Below are positions 33,400 to 41,464 of a stretch of 50,535 nt of DNA, piece after piece (position 1 is the first letter of the stretch; each line of letters starts with the position of its first letter). The notes under the pieces are model-generated. The model saw only the letters and a list, made by a program, of their open reading frames with translations, was not told the DNA's origin and did no database searches. Both the position numbers and the translations under genes were made by a program. The stretch spans positions 1-50,535 of the forward strand of contig CAJUAM010000024.1 in assembly GCA_910584615.1 (NCBI GenBank), in the 5' to 3' direction. The stretch is from an uncultured Dorea sp. Its GTDB lineage: Bacteria > Bacillota > Clostridia > Lachnospirales > Lachnospiraceae.

Positions 33400-34590
33400 C
33401 TATGTTTCGCAGATAATGCTGCTCACATGATACTGTACTTTGATGCGCTGTCTTCCTATAAGAAACCTTTGATTGATACGTTTTTCAATGATCCCGCAGT
33501 TCTCTCTTGTTGTGTTGACCAGCATTATCAAAAACTGTCCTTTTCCATATTGACTGACGACATCTCCATGCCTGACAGAATTTTGTATCGCAGATAACAG
33601 CCTCTCCGACAACTCCTGCATTCTTTGTCCTTCTTCCATAGGATTCCCTTTGCCATCTACCAGAGTACAGAGCATTAGATAACCACTTTGCCCTCCCCGT
33701 TCCATCATCCGGCAAAAGACCTGATAAGTTCCGCAAAATACCGGATAGGAACACACATATCCTCCCTCTATGCCTTCTGTATCCTCTTTAAGGAACTCTT
33801 GTATCTGATCCAGCGCCGCATATGGATAACCCAGACGGCCATCCATTAGTTCTTTGATCCTCGAAGCTGGATAGATACCTCTCTCCCTAAGATACGAATC
33901 AGAAGTATCGGCATACAATTGCTGTGCTTCCTTGTACCGTTCACTTTCAATCAGAGCTTCCAGCGTAAGCTCTTCCCAATCTGCAAATGGATCAATCTTT
34001 GCCGCGTATCTCCCAAGCTCCTCTAACCGGAACCAATCGAGTCTCTTCCTTATTATATATGCGGCCTTTTGAACACAGTCGCAGAACAAACCGTGATAAC
34101 GTCTTGCCTCCGCCCCTGCCCACCAGACTCCCGCGTAATCAGAAAGAAATTCTCCTTTATATATATAACAGGCTTTTAGATAAAGCTTAAGTTTTTCTTC
34201 TTCGTCCTCATCTTTCATGTCGGCCGCTTTTTTTAATAATCCTTCGAATGCAGAGGCATCCTCTTTTACAGGTATAGCAGGAGTCCAATAATAGACACCC
34301 CTGTGGAGTGTAATATAATTCTCTGCCGGAAGTCCCATATCCTTAAGCTTTCGTTTTGCTTTATACACAATCGTCTGCAGAGCCTGATGACGATTTTCTA
34401 CATCCCGGTCTCCTAACAGCGTCTCTTCCAGACGGTCTCTGCTCACGCCAGTCTGAACATAATGGAGCAACATCTGCATCAGGCTGGTAAAATGTGTATC
34501 TCTTGCTTTCTCTCCGGTAAGGGGAATGTCCCCATAGCTCATACGGAACCTACCGAACATCTGTACATATAGTATATTCTGCTGTTCCAT
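33400..34590 (-). CDS. BTAD (SARP-like) transcriptional regulator with degenerate GGDEF-like C-terminus
   Basis: 396 residues. An N-terminal winged helix (about 1-105, with ILYVQMFGRFRMSYGDIPL and HQALQTIVYKAKRKLKDMGL) is followed by the bacterial transcriptional activator domain of helical repeats (about 115-255, with YKGEFLSDYAGVWWAG and YKEAQQLYADTSDSYLRERG). The last part (about 275-396) resembles a GGDEF fold in RHGDVVSQYGKGQFLIML, where the GGDEF signature is replaced by YGKGQF, so it should not make cyclic-di-GMP. The ATG follows GGAGGGG. Its promoter lies in the invertible segment upstream. It is the likely activator of the pilus operon that follows. Confidence 0.85.
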   Translation of the reverse strand: MEQQNILYVQMFGRFRMSYGDIPLTGEKARDTHFTSLMQMLLHYVQTGVSRDRLEETLLGDRDVENRHQALQTIVYKAKRKLKDMGLPAENYITLHRGVYYWTPAIPVKEDASAFEGLLKKAADMKDEDEEEKLKLYLKACYIYKGEFLSDYAGVWWAGAEARRYHGLFCDCVQKAAYIIRKRLDWFRLEELGRYAAKIDPFADWEELTLEALIESERYKEAQQLYADTSDSYLRERGIYPASRIKELMDGRLGYPYAALDQIQEFLKEDTEGIEGGYVCSYPVFCGTYQVFCRMMERGGQSGYLMLCTLVDGKGNPMEEGQRMQELSERLLSAIQNSVRHGDVVSQYGKGQFLIMLVNTTRENCGIIEKRINQRFLIGRQRIKVQYHVSSIICET

Positions 34591-34643
34591 TTTGCCCCTC
34601 CGCCTTATATTTTAATTTTTACTGATACACTTTTTAAAATATA

Positions 34644-34669
34644 TACCACAGAATAAACATTCCGTGGTA
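34644..34669. repeat. Left 26-bp recombination-like repeat (IRL)
   Basis: The arms TACCACAGAAT and ATTCCGTGGTA flank a four-base asymmetric centre AAAC, so the site is a near-perfect palindrome with a directional core, like tyrosine-recombinase crossover sites. It matches the reverse complement of 34910-34935 at 25 of 26 positions. Identity stops sharply at both ends. Confidence 0.85.
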
Positions 34670-34675
34670 TTTGTA

Positions 34676-34697
34676 ATATGTATATACATATGTATAT
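34676..34697. promoter_or_regulatory. Overlapping palindromes at the start site of the invertible promoter
   Basis: Two perfect 16-bp palindromes overlap (34676-34691 and 34682-34697), made of ATATACATAT-type sequence, immediately downstream of the -10 box and over the expected transcription start. They are a possible operator, but the strong AT bias makes chance symmetry more likely here than elsewhere. Confidence 0.35.
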
Positions 34698-34699
34698 TA

Positions 34700-34728
34700 A
34701 TTATATCTTTCTGTCAATTAAAAATCAA
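34700..34728 (-). promoter_or_regulatory. Outward promoter inside the invertible cassette, now facing the pilus regulator
   Basis: Minus-strand TTGATT (34723-34728), a 17-base spacer and a perfect TATAAT (34700-34705). An alternative TTGACA lies within the spacer (34712-34717) without a good -10. In the assembled orientation transcripts run left through IRL into the BTAD regulator. After inversion they would run right into the exopolysaccharide operon. Confidence 0.65.
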
Positions 34729-34786
34729 TGGAAATATAGCACATAAAAATTGCCATATAAAACTCTTTAATAAATTACTATATATA

Positions 34787-34827
34787 AAACAGGTCTGAAA
34801 AGTTATAGAAATCACAGACCTGTTTTT
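34787..34827 (+). terminator. Rho-independent terminator inside the invertible cassette
   Basis: Perfect 11-bp stem AAACAGGTCTG (34787-34797) with CAGACCTGTTT (34815-34825), a 17-base loop and a T-run, with more Ts after. It works in the plus direction as assembled, so it separates the promoter half from the exopolysaccharide operon. After inversion it would instead shield the pilus regulator. Confidence 0.8.
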
Positions 34828-34909
34828 AGTCTTTTTTATCCCCAAAACAACTAATTCTTCCGAACCATTTTATTATGGGATGTTTTCTTTTACATGTATT
34901 ATATGGGCT

Positions 34910-34935
34910 TACCACGGAATGTTTATTCGGTGGTA
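34910..34935. repeat. Right 26-bp recombination-like repeat (IRR)
   Basis: TACCACGGAAT and ATTCGGTGGTA flank GTTT, the reverse complement of the AAAC core at the left site. The opposed core orientation predicts inversion, not deletion, of the 240 bp between the repeats. One mismatch to the left copy. Confidence 0.85.
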
Positions 34936-35033
34936 AAAAACCGGATATACAAACTACAAAAGTATTCTATGCAGAATCGCATATATTGCATAATTTTTCA
35001 ATAATAGATGCGGCTGCTTTAAGGAGGATGAAT

Positions 35034-35870
35034 ATGCGTAAACAGAAAATATTCCTAGGGGTATTTCTTATTGCTGTATTAGTTTTCTTTGGAAGGTTCC
35101 TGTTCTCTGACGAGCTGGAGACAACTTTTTACCACCTGTACTCTTCCAAAATACATGGTGCTCAAACTACCCGTCTTGTAGTATTGTCAGATCTTCACAA
35201 TCGGGAATTCGGACAGAACAATAAGGATCTGACAGAGCAGATCCAAGTTCTAAAACCCGACCTGATCGTGATTGCGGGAGATATGGTTAACGCAGATAAC
35301 GACAATCTAGACATCATTCTGAATCTATGTGAGAAGTTGGTAAAGATTGCACCTGTTTACTACAGCCCCGGCAACCATGAAAGTCATCTGCTTTATGAAA
35401 AAAATATCCCTCTTGAAGAAAAGCTTGATGAGAAAGGCGTCCATGTCCTGGTCAACCGGGCTGAGTCCGTAGTGATCCACAGGACACCTTTCCTGATTGG
35501 AGGATTAACTACGGCTCCAGAAGGATATGTTGAATACGGCGAGGAATTTATAAAGGAATACGAAAAAAGTGATGAATTTAAGCTGCTGATATCCCATTAT
35601 CCTGGTCTTTATTATGAAGCTTTAGCAGATACAGAAATTGACCTTGGTATATGCGGACACTATCACGGCGGCGTAGTCCGCATACCAGGAATTGGCGGCT
35701 TATATCATGGAGATACTGGATTTTTACCAAAATACAGCGGTGGAATGTACGACCTGCCGTCCAGTACAATCTTTGTTTCCAGAGGAATGGGCGGACACAG
35801 TGGATTTCCCAGAGTTAACAACCGGCCTGAGCTGGCTGTCATCGATATCAATACCCGAAAAGATAAATAA
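35034..35870 (+). CDS. Calcineurin-like metallophosphoesterase, membrane-anchored
   Basis: 278 residues from the ATG at 35034, six bases after AAGGAGG. An N-terminal signal-anchor helix (IFLGVFLIAVLVFFGRFLF) is followed by the metallophosphoesterase core with all metal-binding blocks: VVLSDLHN, VIAGDMVN, SPGNHES, LLISHYP and ICGHYHGG. It resembles the YkuE/YaeI group, which acts on lipid or nucleotide phosphates at the outer membrane face. The substrate is unknown; hydrolysis of an undecaprenyl-linked intermediate would suit its place as first gene of the exopolysaccharide operon, but that is inference. An open frame extends upstream through the right repeat, but it has no better ribosome site. 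Confidence 0.88.
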   Translation: MRKQKIFLGVFLIAVLVFFGRFLFSDELETTFYHLYSSKIHGAQTTRLVVLSDLHNREFGQNNKDLTEQIQVLKPDLIVIAGDMVNADNDNLDIILNLCEKLVKIAPVYYSPGNHESHLLYEKNIPLEEKLDEKGVHVLVNRAESVVIHRTPFLIGGLTTAPEGYVEYGEEFIKEYEKSDEFKLLISHYPGLYYEALADTEIDLGICGHYHGGVVRIPGIGGLYHGDTGFLPKYSGGMYDLPSSTIFVSRGMGGHSGFPRVNNRPELAVIDINTRKDK

Positions 35871-35885
35871 AGGAGTGATGAAATT

Positions 35886-37346
35886 ATGATTTTATTAAGT
35901 GTAATTGAGCCGGTTTCAATACTGTGTATTATCTGTCTGTACATATTGTTGATTTGGCGTATTTTCAAGGTGAAATCAAAGCTGCAGATTTCTGAACTAA
36001 AAAATGGGCTTGGAAAACTGCCCAAAAAGAGAAAGATTGCCATAGCGGGATTGGTGTTCTTTTTGGTTTGTTTTGCCGGACGTCTGCTGACAGAACTTTG
36101 GTCGCCTGGCATGCTGATGGCATTCAATTATGAAGAAGCTGCGAAGGGACAAAATCCCAACGGTACCCGGTTTAATGAATCTGATATCCTTTCCGATGAA
36201 ATGCTTAAAAAGGTTATTGAACGCGGAAATTTAAAAATCAGCGTTGAGAAATTGTCTGAACTGCTGACGCTGTCCACTCCCCTGGACTCACAAAAGCTGG
36301 ATGTTTCCAAGGAGTCCGATATGAAGATTTCCACAGAATACTGGATTCACTGTTCACCCCGCGTATCACTGTACCGGACCAATCCTCAGACTGTTTTGAA
36401 TTTTCTGGTTGACGTATATCGGGAGAATTTTACGCTGAACTATGCGGAAAATGACAGTGTACTGGATGTGTCCTTTGATGATCTGGAAGGAATGGAATAT
36501 CTGGATGTAAAAGATTATCTGCAGATGCAGGCGACCAAACTTAAGGACTATCTCCCCGGAAACAGTAATGAAAGCAGCAGCTATCGTGCAGAGGGAAGTG
36601 AGGAGACCTTTTCCTCTCTTTATGAAAAAATTCAAAATTTTATAGATGTGGAGCTTGAACGTTACGGAGCGTTTGTTCTGGAAAACGGACTTTCTTCAAA
36701 TAGAGATACCTACCAGTCCCGGATGCAGTATGCCAACCATATTCTGGACACATCGCGCAAAAAGGACATGGCTGCTCATGATGTACGTATAGAAGCCATC
36801 GACAGCTACAATGCATATATGACCCGTTTTGTACTTATTCCTACCTATGATGAGGATCAGGAATTCTACATGTCCAGGACGAAAGTCGGAGTAGATTATT
36901 TCGCGGACGAGGCGACGGAATTTCTGGAATCCGCTACAGAAACAGTGGAAAAGATAAAGCGCAATACATACGCTTCTGAGCAGATTGGCAAAAACAATCC
37001 TACAGCACAAACCCATAAGCAGGCCAAGGAGCAGATCGAGTCTTTAAAAACAGAGCTTCTTAATCTGGCTGATCAGAGCAGAGAGCTTTGTGATACGTAT
37101 ATTGAAGAAAAACGTGACGGCTATATGCAGGTGAGTTTTACATCACCTTCCACATCCAGTGTGGCGTTTTATTGTCTGCTTTACACACTCCTTTTTGTTG
37201 CCGCGCTTAGCGGGCTTGCATTGCTAGACCCGTTTTACAGAGAGCACGGCAAGAACCATACGAGTGGATTTAAGACAGCTATTTTAAGAAGAAAAAAGGA
37301 AAAAAACAAAAAAACAGAGGAAGGCGCACGTCATGAAAGAACTTGA
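35886..37346 (+). CDS. Wzz-like membrane protein of the exopolysaccharide operon
   Basis: 486 residues. Two N-terminal helices (SILCIICLYILLIWRIF; IAIAGLVFFLVCFAGRLL) and one C-terminal helix (FYCLLYTLLFVAALSGLALL) enclose a long extracytoplasmic helical region (about 80-425) and a basic cytoplasmic tail rich in Lys. The start of the outer domain (FNYEEAAKGQNPNGTRFNES) closely parallels that of the next gene (YTGAEAAKGESPDNTPLDPS), so both are diverged Wzz-type polysaccharide co-polymerases that set chain length or export. No tyrosine-kinase domain is present. The gene overlaps the next by 14 bases. Alternatively it could be an export accessory protein. Confidence 0.75.
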   Translation: MILLSVIEPVSILCIICLYILLIWRIFKVKSKLQISELKNGLGKLPKKRKIAIAGLVFFLVCFAGRLLTELWSPGMLMAFNYEEAAKGQNPNGTRFNESDILSDEMLKKVIERGNLKISVEKLSELLTLSTPLDSQKLDVSKESDMKISTEYWIHCSPRVSLYRTNPQTVLNFLVDVYRENFTLNYAENDSVLDVSFDDLEGMEYLDVKDYLQMQATKLKDYLPGNSNESSSYRAEGSEETFSSLYEKIQNFIDVELERYGAFVLENGLSSNRDTYQSRMQYANHILDTSRKKDMAAHDVRIEAIDSYNAYMTRFVLIPTYDEDQEFYMSRTKVGVDYFADEATEFLESATETVEKIKRNTYASEQIGKNNPTAQTHKQAKEQIESLKTELLNLADQSRELCDTYIEEKRDGYMQVSFTSPSTSSVAFYCLLYTLLFVAALSGLALLDPFYREHGKNHTSGFKTAILRRKKEKNKKTEEGARHERT

Positions 37347-39180
37347 TGTATTTCGTTATTTAAAAAAATACCGCCGAGTGATCGTCATAGTATCCATTCT
37401 GGCGGGAATTGCTTTTTATATGATAGCCCAGTTTTATATTCAACAGTATACAGCGGTCACAGTCATTGAATATACCGGCGCTGAAGCCGCTAAAGGGGAG
37501 TCCCCGGACAATACTCCTCTAGACCCGTCTGAAATATACGGAACCAACCTGATTTCCCAGGCGATGCAGAAGCTCGGAATTAAATATACAGAATCCACAA
37601 TAGACGATATCCGTATGAATATGCACGCAGAGCCTATTATTACTGACGAAGACCTTCAAGTGCAGCAGGCTAAGCTTGATAATGGAGAAAAGGATTATGA
37701 ATTTATACCCACCCGTTTTACCGTTTCTTTCAACTGCGGTGTCGGAAACGGCAAAGAATATCCGAGAAAGATCCTGAATCAGATTCTGCAGGAATACGTA
37801 CTTTATTATGGAAAGGTTCATGTGAATACTTCACAGGCCGCCAACCCAGTCAGCGACATTTCTACAAAGGGCTATGATTATCTGGAAATGGCTGAAGTTA
37901 TGGATGATACTTTAGAAGAAATTACCGAACACCTGACAGACAAAGCTGACTGGAACGCTGAATTCCGTTCCAGCAGAACCGGCCGGAGCTTTCAGGACCT
38001 GAAAAATGAGTTCGAATTTATCCGGGATGTGGAAGTCAGACAGCTTCTTTCTGAGATTTTAGAAGGAAAGATCACCAAAAACCGCGATCTGCTTCTGGAT
38101 AAATATAAAAACCGAAACAGTGAACTTGGAATATCCAATGATGCAGTATCTTTTGAGGTCGATAAGATCCGCGGTATCATCTCATCTTATGAAAATGCCA
38201 TGGATGAATTCAGCGCTACCGCCGATATAAACAAAGGAAATGACGCCAATGCAGACGAGGGGGCTCTGCGCAATTATGTACTCCCTAATGTATACGACGA
38301 CTGGAACCGTAAAAATGAGGACGATAACTGGGAACCTGTAGACCGAACAGCGGAATACGATCAATTGATGATGAAGTACATCAAAGACCGTACGCTGTAC
38401 GAAGAAAATGCCATCGACAAAGACTACAACAACTATATTTTAGAAGTATTTTCCGATGCGCCGTCCAGCGCGCCCCAGAAAGTCCAAAAAGATATTCTTA
38501 AAAAGATTGAGCGTCTGGCAGAAAAAATCAATGCACTTCAATCAATCTATTATGAAACAAACGATGAGTACAATGAGTATCTGGGCGGAAAGAATGTCGC
38601 TGTTCTTTCAAGTGTAAGGGTTACAGAACGTTTTCCGATTATGCTTTTTACGATTTTGATCGTTGTGATCTTCGGCGCTCTAGGCTGTGCCGGAGCAGCG
38701 CTCTTTGGAAGAGTTGAGGATTTCATCGAGTATTATGCCTTTACAAACAAGGTAGACGGTCTTCCCAACCGGGCAAAATGCGATCAATTTATTACTGCAA
38801 GAAGCCATCGCCCGATTCCGGAAAATTTTGCATGTATTGTCTTTAAACTGGCTAACCTGCAGTCGGAAAACGCAAGACTTGGACGTGAGGCTGGAGATCG
38901 GATGATCAAAGACTTTGCGGAGACCCTGACTTCCGTTTTTGCCCCATCCGACCAGATGTTTGTGGGCAACAACGGTGCAGGACAGTATTTGATTTTTGCG
39001 GAGGCCCTTAATCAGGAGCAAGTACATGCCGCTACTTTGCAAGTCAGTACTATCCTGGAAGAAAAGGCCCATGACCGCGGATACCATATAGATCTGCAAA
39101 GCGGATCTTCTAATGCAGGAAGCGAGCAATGCTACTATATTCGCGAACTTCTTTCAACTGCGATGAAGAGGGTAAAATAA
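37333..39180 (+). CDS. Wzz-like chain-length protein fused to a degenerate GGDEF domain
   Basis: 615 residues. An N-terminal helix (VIVIVSILAGIAFYMIAQFY), a long outer domain rich in helices (about 45-430) and a second helix (PIMLFTILIVVIFGALGCAGAA, with break) give the Wzz layout. The cytoplasmic C-terminus (about 465-615) is GGDEF-like: NKVDGLPNRAKCDQF matches the start of GGDEF domains, but the active-site loop reads NNGAGQYLIF in place of GGDEF. It is therefore probably a sensor or binding module, not a cyclase. This resembles a one-protein link between second-messenger binding and polysaccharide export. It overlaps the preceding Wzz-like gene and is followed by pssD. Confidence 0.8.
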   Translation: MKELDVFRYLKKYRRVIVIVSILAGIAFYMIAQFYIQQYTAVTVIEYTGAEAAKGESPDNTPLDPSEIYGTNLISQAMQKLGIKYTESTIDDIRMNMHAEPIITDEDLQVQQAKLDNGEKDYEFIPTRFTVSFNCGVGNGKEYPRKILNQILQEYVLYYGKVHVNTSQAANPVSDISTKGYDYLEMAEVMDDTLEEITEHLTDKADWNAEFRSSRTGRSFQDLKNEFEFIRDVEVRQLLSEILEGKITKNRDLLLDKYKNRNSELGISNDAVSFEVDKIRGIISSYENAMDEFSATADINKGNDANADEGALRNYVLPNVYDDWNRKNEDDNWEPVDRTAEYDQLMMKYIKDRTLYEENAIDKDYNNYILEVFSDAPSSAPQKVQKDILKKIERLAEKINALQSIYYETNDEYNEYLGGKNVAVLSSVRVTERFPIMLFTILIVVIFGALGCAGAALFGRVEDFIEYYAFTNKVDGLPNRAKCDQFITARSHRPIPENFACIVFKLANLQSENARLGREAGDRMIKDFAETLTSVFAPSDQMFVGNNGAGQYLIFAEALNQEQVHAATLQVSTILEEKAHDRGYHIDLQSGSSNAGSEQCYYIRELLSTAMKRVK

Positions 39181-39194
39181 TTGGAGATGATTCA

Positions 39195-39665
39195 GTGGAA
39201 AACAAAAAATTAAAGATCTGTTTCGCAGCATCATCCGGCGGCCATTTGGAAGAACTTATGGTGCTGCGCCCTCTGATGGAACGGTATGACAGCTTTATTG
39301 TCACGGAACAAACGAAGCATGAAGCCGCCGGATCGAAAGACCGGATTTACTATCTGATGCAGGTGAACCGTCTGGAAAAGGCCTGCATCTTAAGATTAAT
39401 CGCGAATTCGTTTCTTTCGCTGAAAATATTACTGACAAAACGTCCGGATATCATCATTACTACCGGCGTTCTTGCCATAATTCCCCTTTGCCTTCTTTGT
39501 AAGGCATTGGGAAAGAAGCTGATATTTATCGAATCCTATGCTAATGTATACAGTCCGACGAAAACCGGCAGATTCCTTTACTGGTTTGCAGACCAGTTTT
39601 ATGTCCAATGGCCGGAGCTGATGGCATACTACCCCAAGGCCACATATCTCGGGGGCATCTATTGA
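39195..39665 (+). CDS. PssD/Alg14-like glycosyltransferase subunit
   Basis: 156 residues. The start is GTG at 39195, with GGAG eight bases upstream; reading further back runs into the preceding gene. The N-terminal motif ICFAASSGGHLEELMVL is typical of PssD/Cps14F/Alg14 proteins, which are membrane-associated partners of a separate catalytic subunit. RPDIIITTGVLAIIPLCLL and KKLIFIESYANVYSPTKTGR also match. It acts with the next gene (PssE/Alg13-like) to add a hexose, by precedent glucose or galactose, to a lipid-linked first sugar. Confidence 0.9.
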   Translation: MENKKLKICFAASSGGHLEELMVLRPLMERYDSFIVTEQTKHEAAGSKDRIYYLMQVNRLEKACILRLIANSFLSLKILLTKRPDIIITTGVLAIIPLCLLCKALGKKLIFIESYANVYSPTKTGRFLYWFADQFYVQWPELMAYYPKATYLGGIY

Positions 39666-39680
39666 GGTGAGGTGACGATT

Positions 39681-40193
39681 ATGATTTTTGTTACAGTTGG
39701 AACCCAGAAATTTCCTTTTAACCGTCTGCTGAAAAAAGTTGACCAGTTAGTTAAGGAGCAAGTGATCACGCAAGAAGTTTTTATCCAGACAGGTACCGCA
39801 GATTATATCCCTTCTTACTGTCATCATCAGGCTTTCTACAGCCGGAAACAGTTTGGAGAAATGATCGGGGCGTGCAGCATACTCATTACACACGGCGGCG
39901 CCGGTACGATCATTGATGCCATAAAACGCAGAAAAAAGACTATCGTTGTCCCCAGGCTTTCAAAATACAGGGAACATGTGGACGATCATCAGCTTGAGCT
40001 GCCGCTCAGACTTCATGAGTTAAATCTTGTCTATACCTGCCGGGATGAAAATGCCCTTCCCGACGCACTTTCTAAAATTGAAAATTATGAGTTTGATACA
40101 TACCATTCTAACACAGAAACGTTTATCGCGTCTGTCGACACTTTCCTTCAGGCAGACGCACCTACTATGATACCAGGGAGGTTTAGAACTTGA
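39681..40193 (+). CDS. PssE/Alg13-like glycosyltransferase catalytic subunit
   Basis: 170 residues from the ATG at 39681 (GAGGTGA upstream). MIFVTVGTQKFPFNRLL opens the GT28 C-domain-like fold, and ILITHGGAGTIIDAI with VVPRLSKYREHVDDHQLE are the UDP-sugar-binding signatures. Together with the preceding PssD-like protein it forms the usual split two-gene glycosyltransferase of exopolysaccharide clusters. Its stop overlaps the TTG start of the polymerase gene (TTGA), the same coupling arrangement seen at comEC. Confidence 0.92.
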   Translation: MIFVTVGTQKFPFNRLLKKVDQLVKEQVITQEVFIQTGTADYIPSYCHHQAFYSRKQFGEMIGACSILITHGGAGTIIDAIKRRKKTIVVPRLSKYREHVDDHQLELPLRLHELNLVYTCRDENALPDALSKIENYEFDTYHSNTETFIASVDTFLQADAPTMIPGRFRT

Positions 40194-41464
40194 CTTCGTT
40201 CATCTATATTGTATTGGCAACTGCAATGTTCTTTTTACAGGATACATATTTTAAAATCGGAGGCGTTGACTTCAGCCTGAAAAATCCTTGTGCACTCGCG
40301 ATCTTATTCCTTGCACTGCTGAATTTCACCGCAACTGTACGACTTGGCCGGTTTCTGGTTCTGATCCGTCATACTGCTGTGCAGATGCTGCCGTATCTGA
40401 TTCCTCTTTTCTTTTCTTCAATCATATGGGTAACTTCCGCAACAGACGCTGTCACGATCGCTAACGGCCTCGGGATGATCGTTCCCCAGCTCCTTTCCGT
40501 CTGCATGGCAGCGGCCACATTATATCTGTTCGGTGAAAAAGGAATCTTGTATTGCCTCGGCTCCATGTGCGCTGCTAATACTCTGCTCATTGTGACAGTA
40601 ATAGCAAAAGGCGGCCCAGCGGCTTTCCTGGAGGAATTTCGTACGCTGATCGTCACCTTCACTGCCGAGAGCGGTCCGCTGATGATGATGCTGGAAGTCA
40701 ACGACCTGACTTTCGCATTCGGCCCGTTCTTAATCTATCTGCTTTTGAACAGGAAAAAGGTTCCTCATTTTTTTCTCTGGCTTATTGTAGTAACTTTCCT
40801 TTTTTTGGCCGGTCTTAAGCGAATAGCTATTCCTGCAGTCATACTGGGTGTTCTTATAGCCTTTCTTTTGCAAAAGCTTCCAAATAAAGCTGCCAGACAG
40901 ACAGCACTTTGCCTGTCTGTAGGAATGATGCTTGTGAGCTTTCTCTATATAGCAGGAATCAGGATGGGACTTTTTGAATATCTGGAGGCAAAGCTTGGAA
41001 TCAATACCATGGGCCGTGTCAATATGTTTGATAATCTGGCGCCCTACTATGATATCAATTTTACATTTATGGGACGCGGCACAGGCTTTGAGCGGTATGT
41101 GGACTGGGCCTCCGGGACGGTATATCAAAGCCCACAGCGTACGATCATGCAGATACATAATGATTTCATGCGTATGTACTTAAACATCGGTTTTGTGGGG
41201 TACTGGGTGTGGCTATGCGGTTATCTGACCGTCCGGATCCGCTACTGGTTCCGGCAGGCGGGGAAAGAGGCAGGATGCACATTTTTCGCTATTTGTATAT
41301 ACTGTTTTGTTTTATACGCTACAGACAACACTATCTACTATCCTTATACAATGCTGGCCTGCGCGCTGGTTCCTATGTCCTGTAACCTTAATGCCCTGGC
41401 AGATGCTGAACTTGATAAACGCAGTGCCCATTGGAGCAGCCAACTGAATGGAGAACAACAATGA
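40190..41464 (+). CDS. Wzy-like polysaccharide polymerase / O-antigen ligase family protein
   Basis: 424 residues, with about ten to eleven membrane helices. The start is TTG, with GGGAGG eight bases upstream, overlapping the preceding stop. A long outer loop (about 265-325, including GRVNMFDNLAPYYDINFTFM and GTGFERYVDWAS) precedes the last helices, as in Wzy polymerases; the segment MQIHNDFMRMYLNIGFVGYW resembles the HNxxL region of the Wzy_C/O-antigen ligase family. It would polymerise flipped repeat units at the outer face of the membrane. Such proteins are poorly conserved in sequence, so the call rests on topology, this motif and the operon. Confidence 0.85.
   Translation: MTSFIYIVLATAMFFLQDTYFKIGGVDFSLKNPCALAILFLALLNFTATVRLGRFLVLIRHTAVQMLPYLIPLFFSSIIWVTSATDAVTIANGLGMIVPQLLSVCMAAATLYLFGEKGILYCLGSMCAANTLLIVTVIAKGGPAAFLEEFRTLIVTFTAESGPLMMMLEVNDLTFAFGPFLIYLLLNRKKVPHFFLWLIVVTFLFLAGLKRIAIPAVILGVLIAFLLQKLPNKAARQTALCLSVGMMLVSFLYIAGIRMGLFEYLEAKLGINTMGRVNMFDNLAPYYDINFTFMGRGTGFERYVDWASGTVYQSPQRTIMQIHNDFMRMYLNIGFVGYWVWLCGYLTVRIRYWFRQAGKEAGCTFFAICIYCFVLYATDNTIYYPYTMLACALVPMSCNLNALADAELDKRSAHWSSQLNGEQQ

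Larger units (their letters stand above)
34591..35033. other. Intergenic region holding an invertible-promoter-like cassette
   Basis: 443 AT-rich bases between divergent genes: the pilus regulator (minus) and the exopolysaccharide operon (plus). The centre (34644-34935) is bounded by two 26-bp repeats in inverted orientation. It carries a strong leftward promoter, a palindromic stretch, and a plus-strand terminator. Outside it, 54 bases lead to the regulator start and about 98 bases lead to the metallophosphoesterase start. No convincing promoter is seen in either outer flank. Confidence 0.75.

Noticed and set aside
34875..35033. Longer N-terminus for the metallophosphoesterase, running through the right 26-bp repeat
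   Set aside because: The clear AAGGAGG at 35021-35027 and a standard signal-anchor place the start at 35034; the extension has no ribosome site and would cross the recombination-like repeat.
36340..36350. A third partial copy of the 26-bp repeat (CCACAGAATAC)
   Set aside because: Only about ten bases match, within the Wzz-like coding region, and the second arm is missing; chance similarity.
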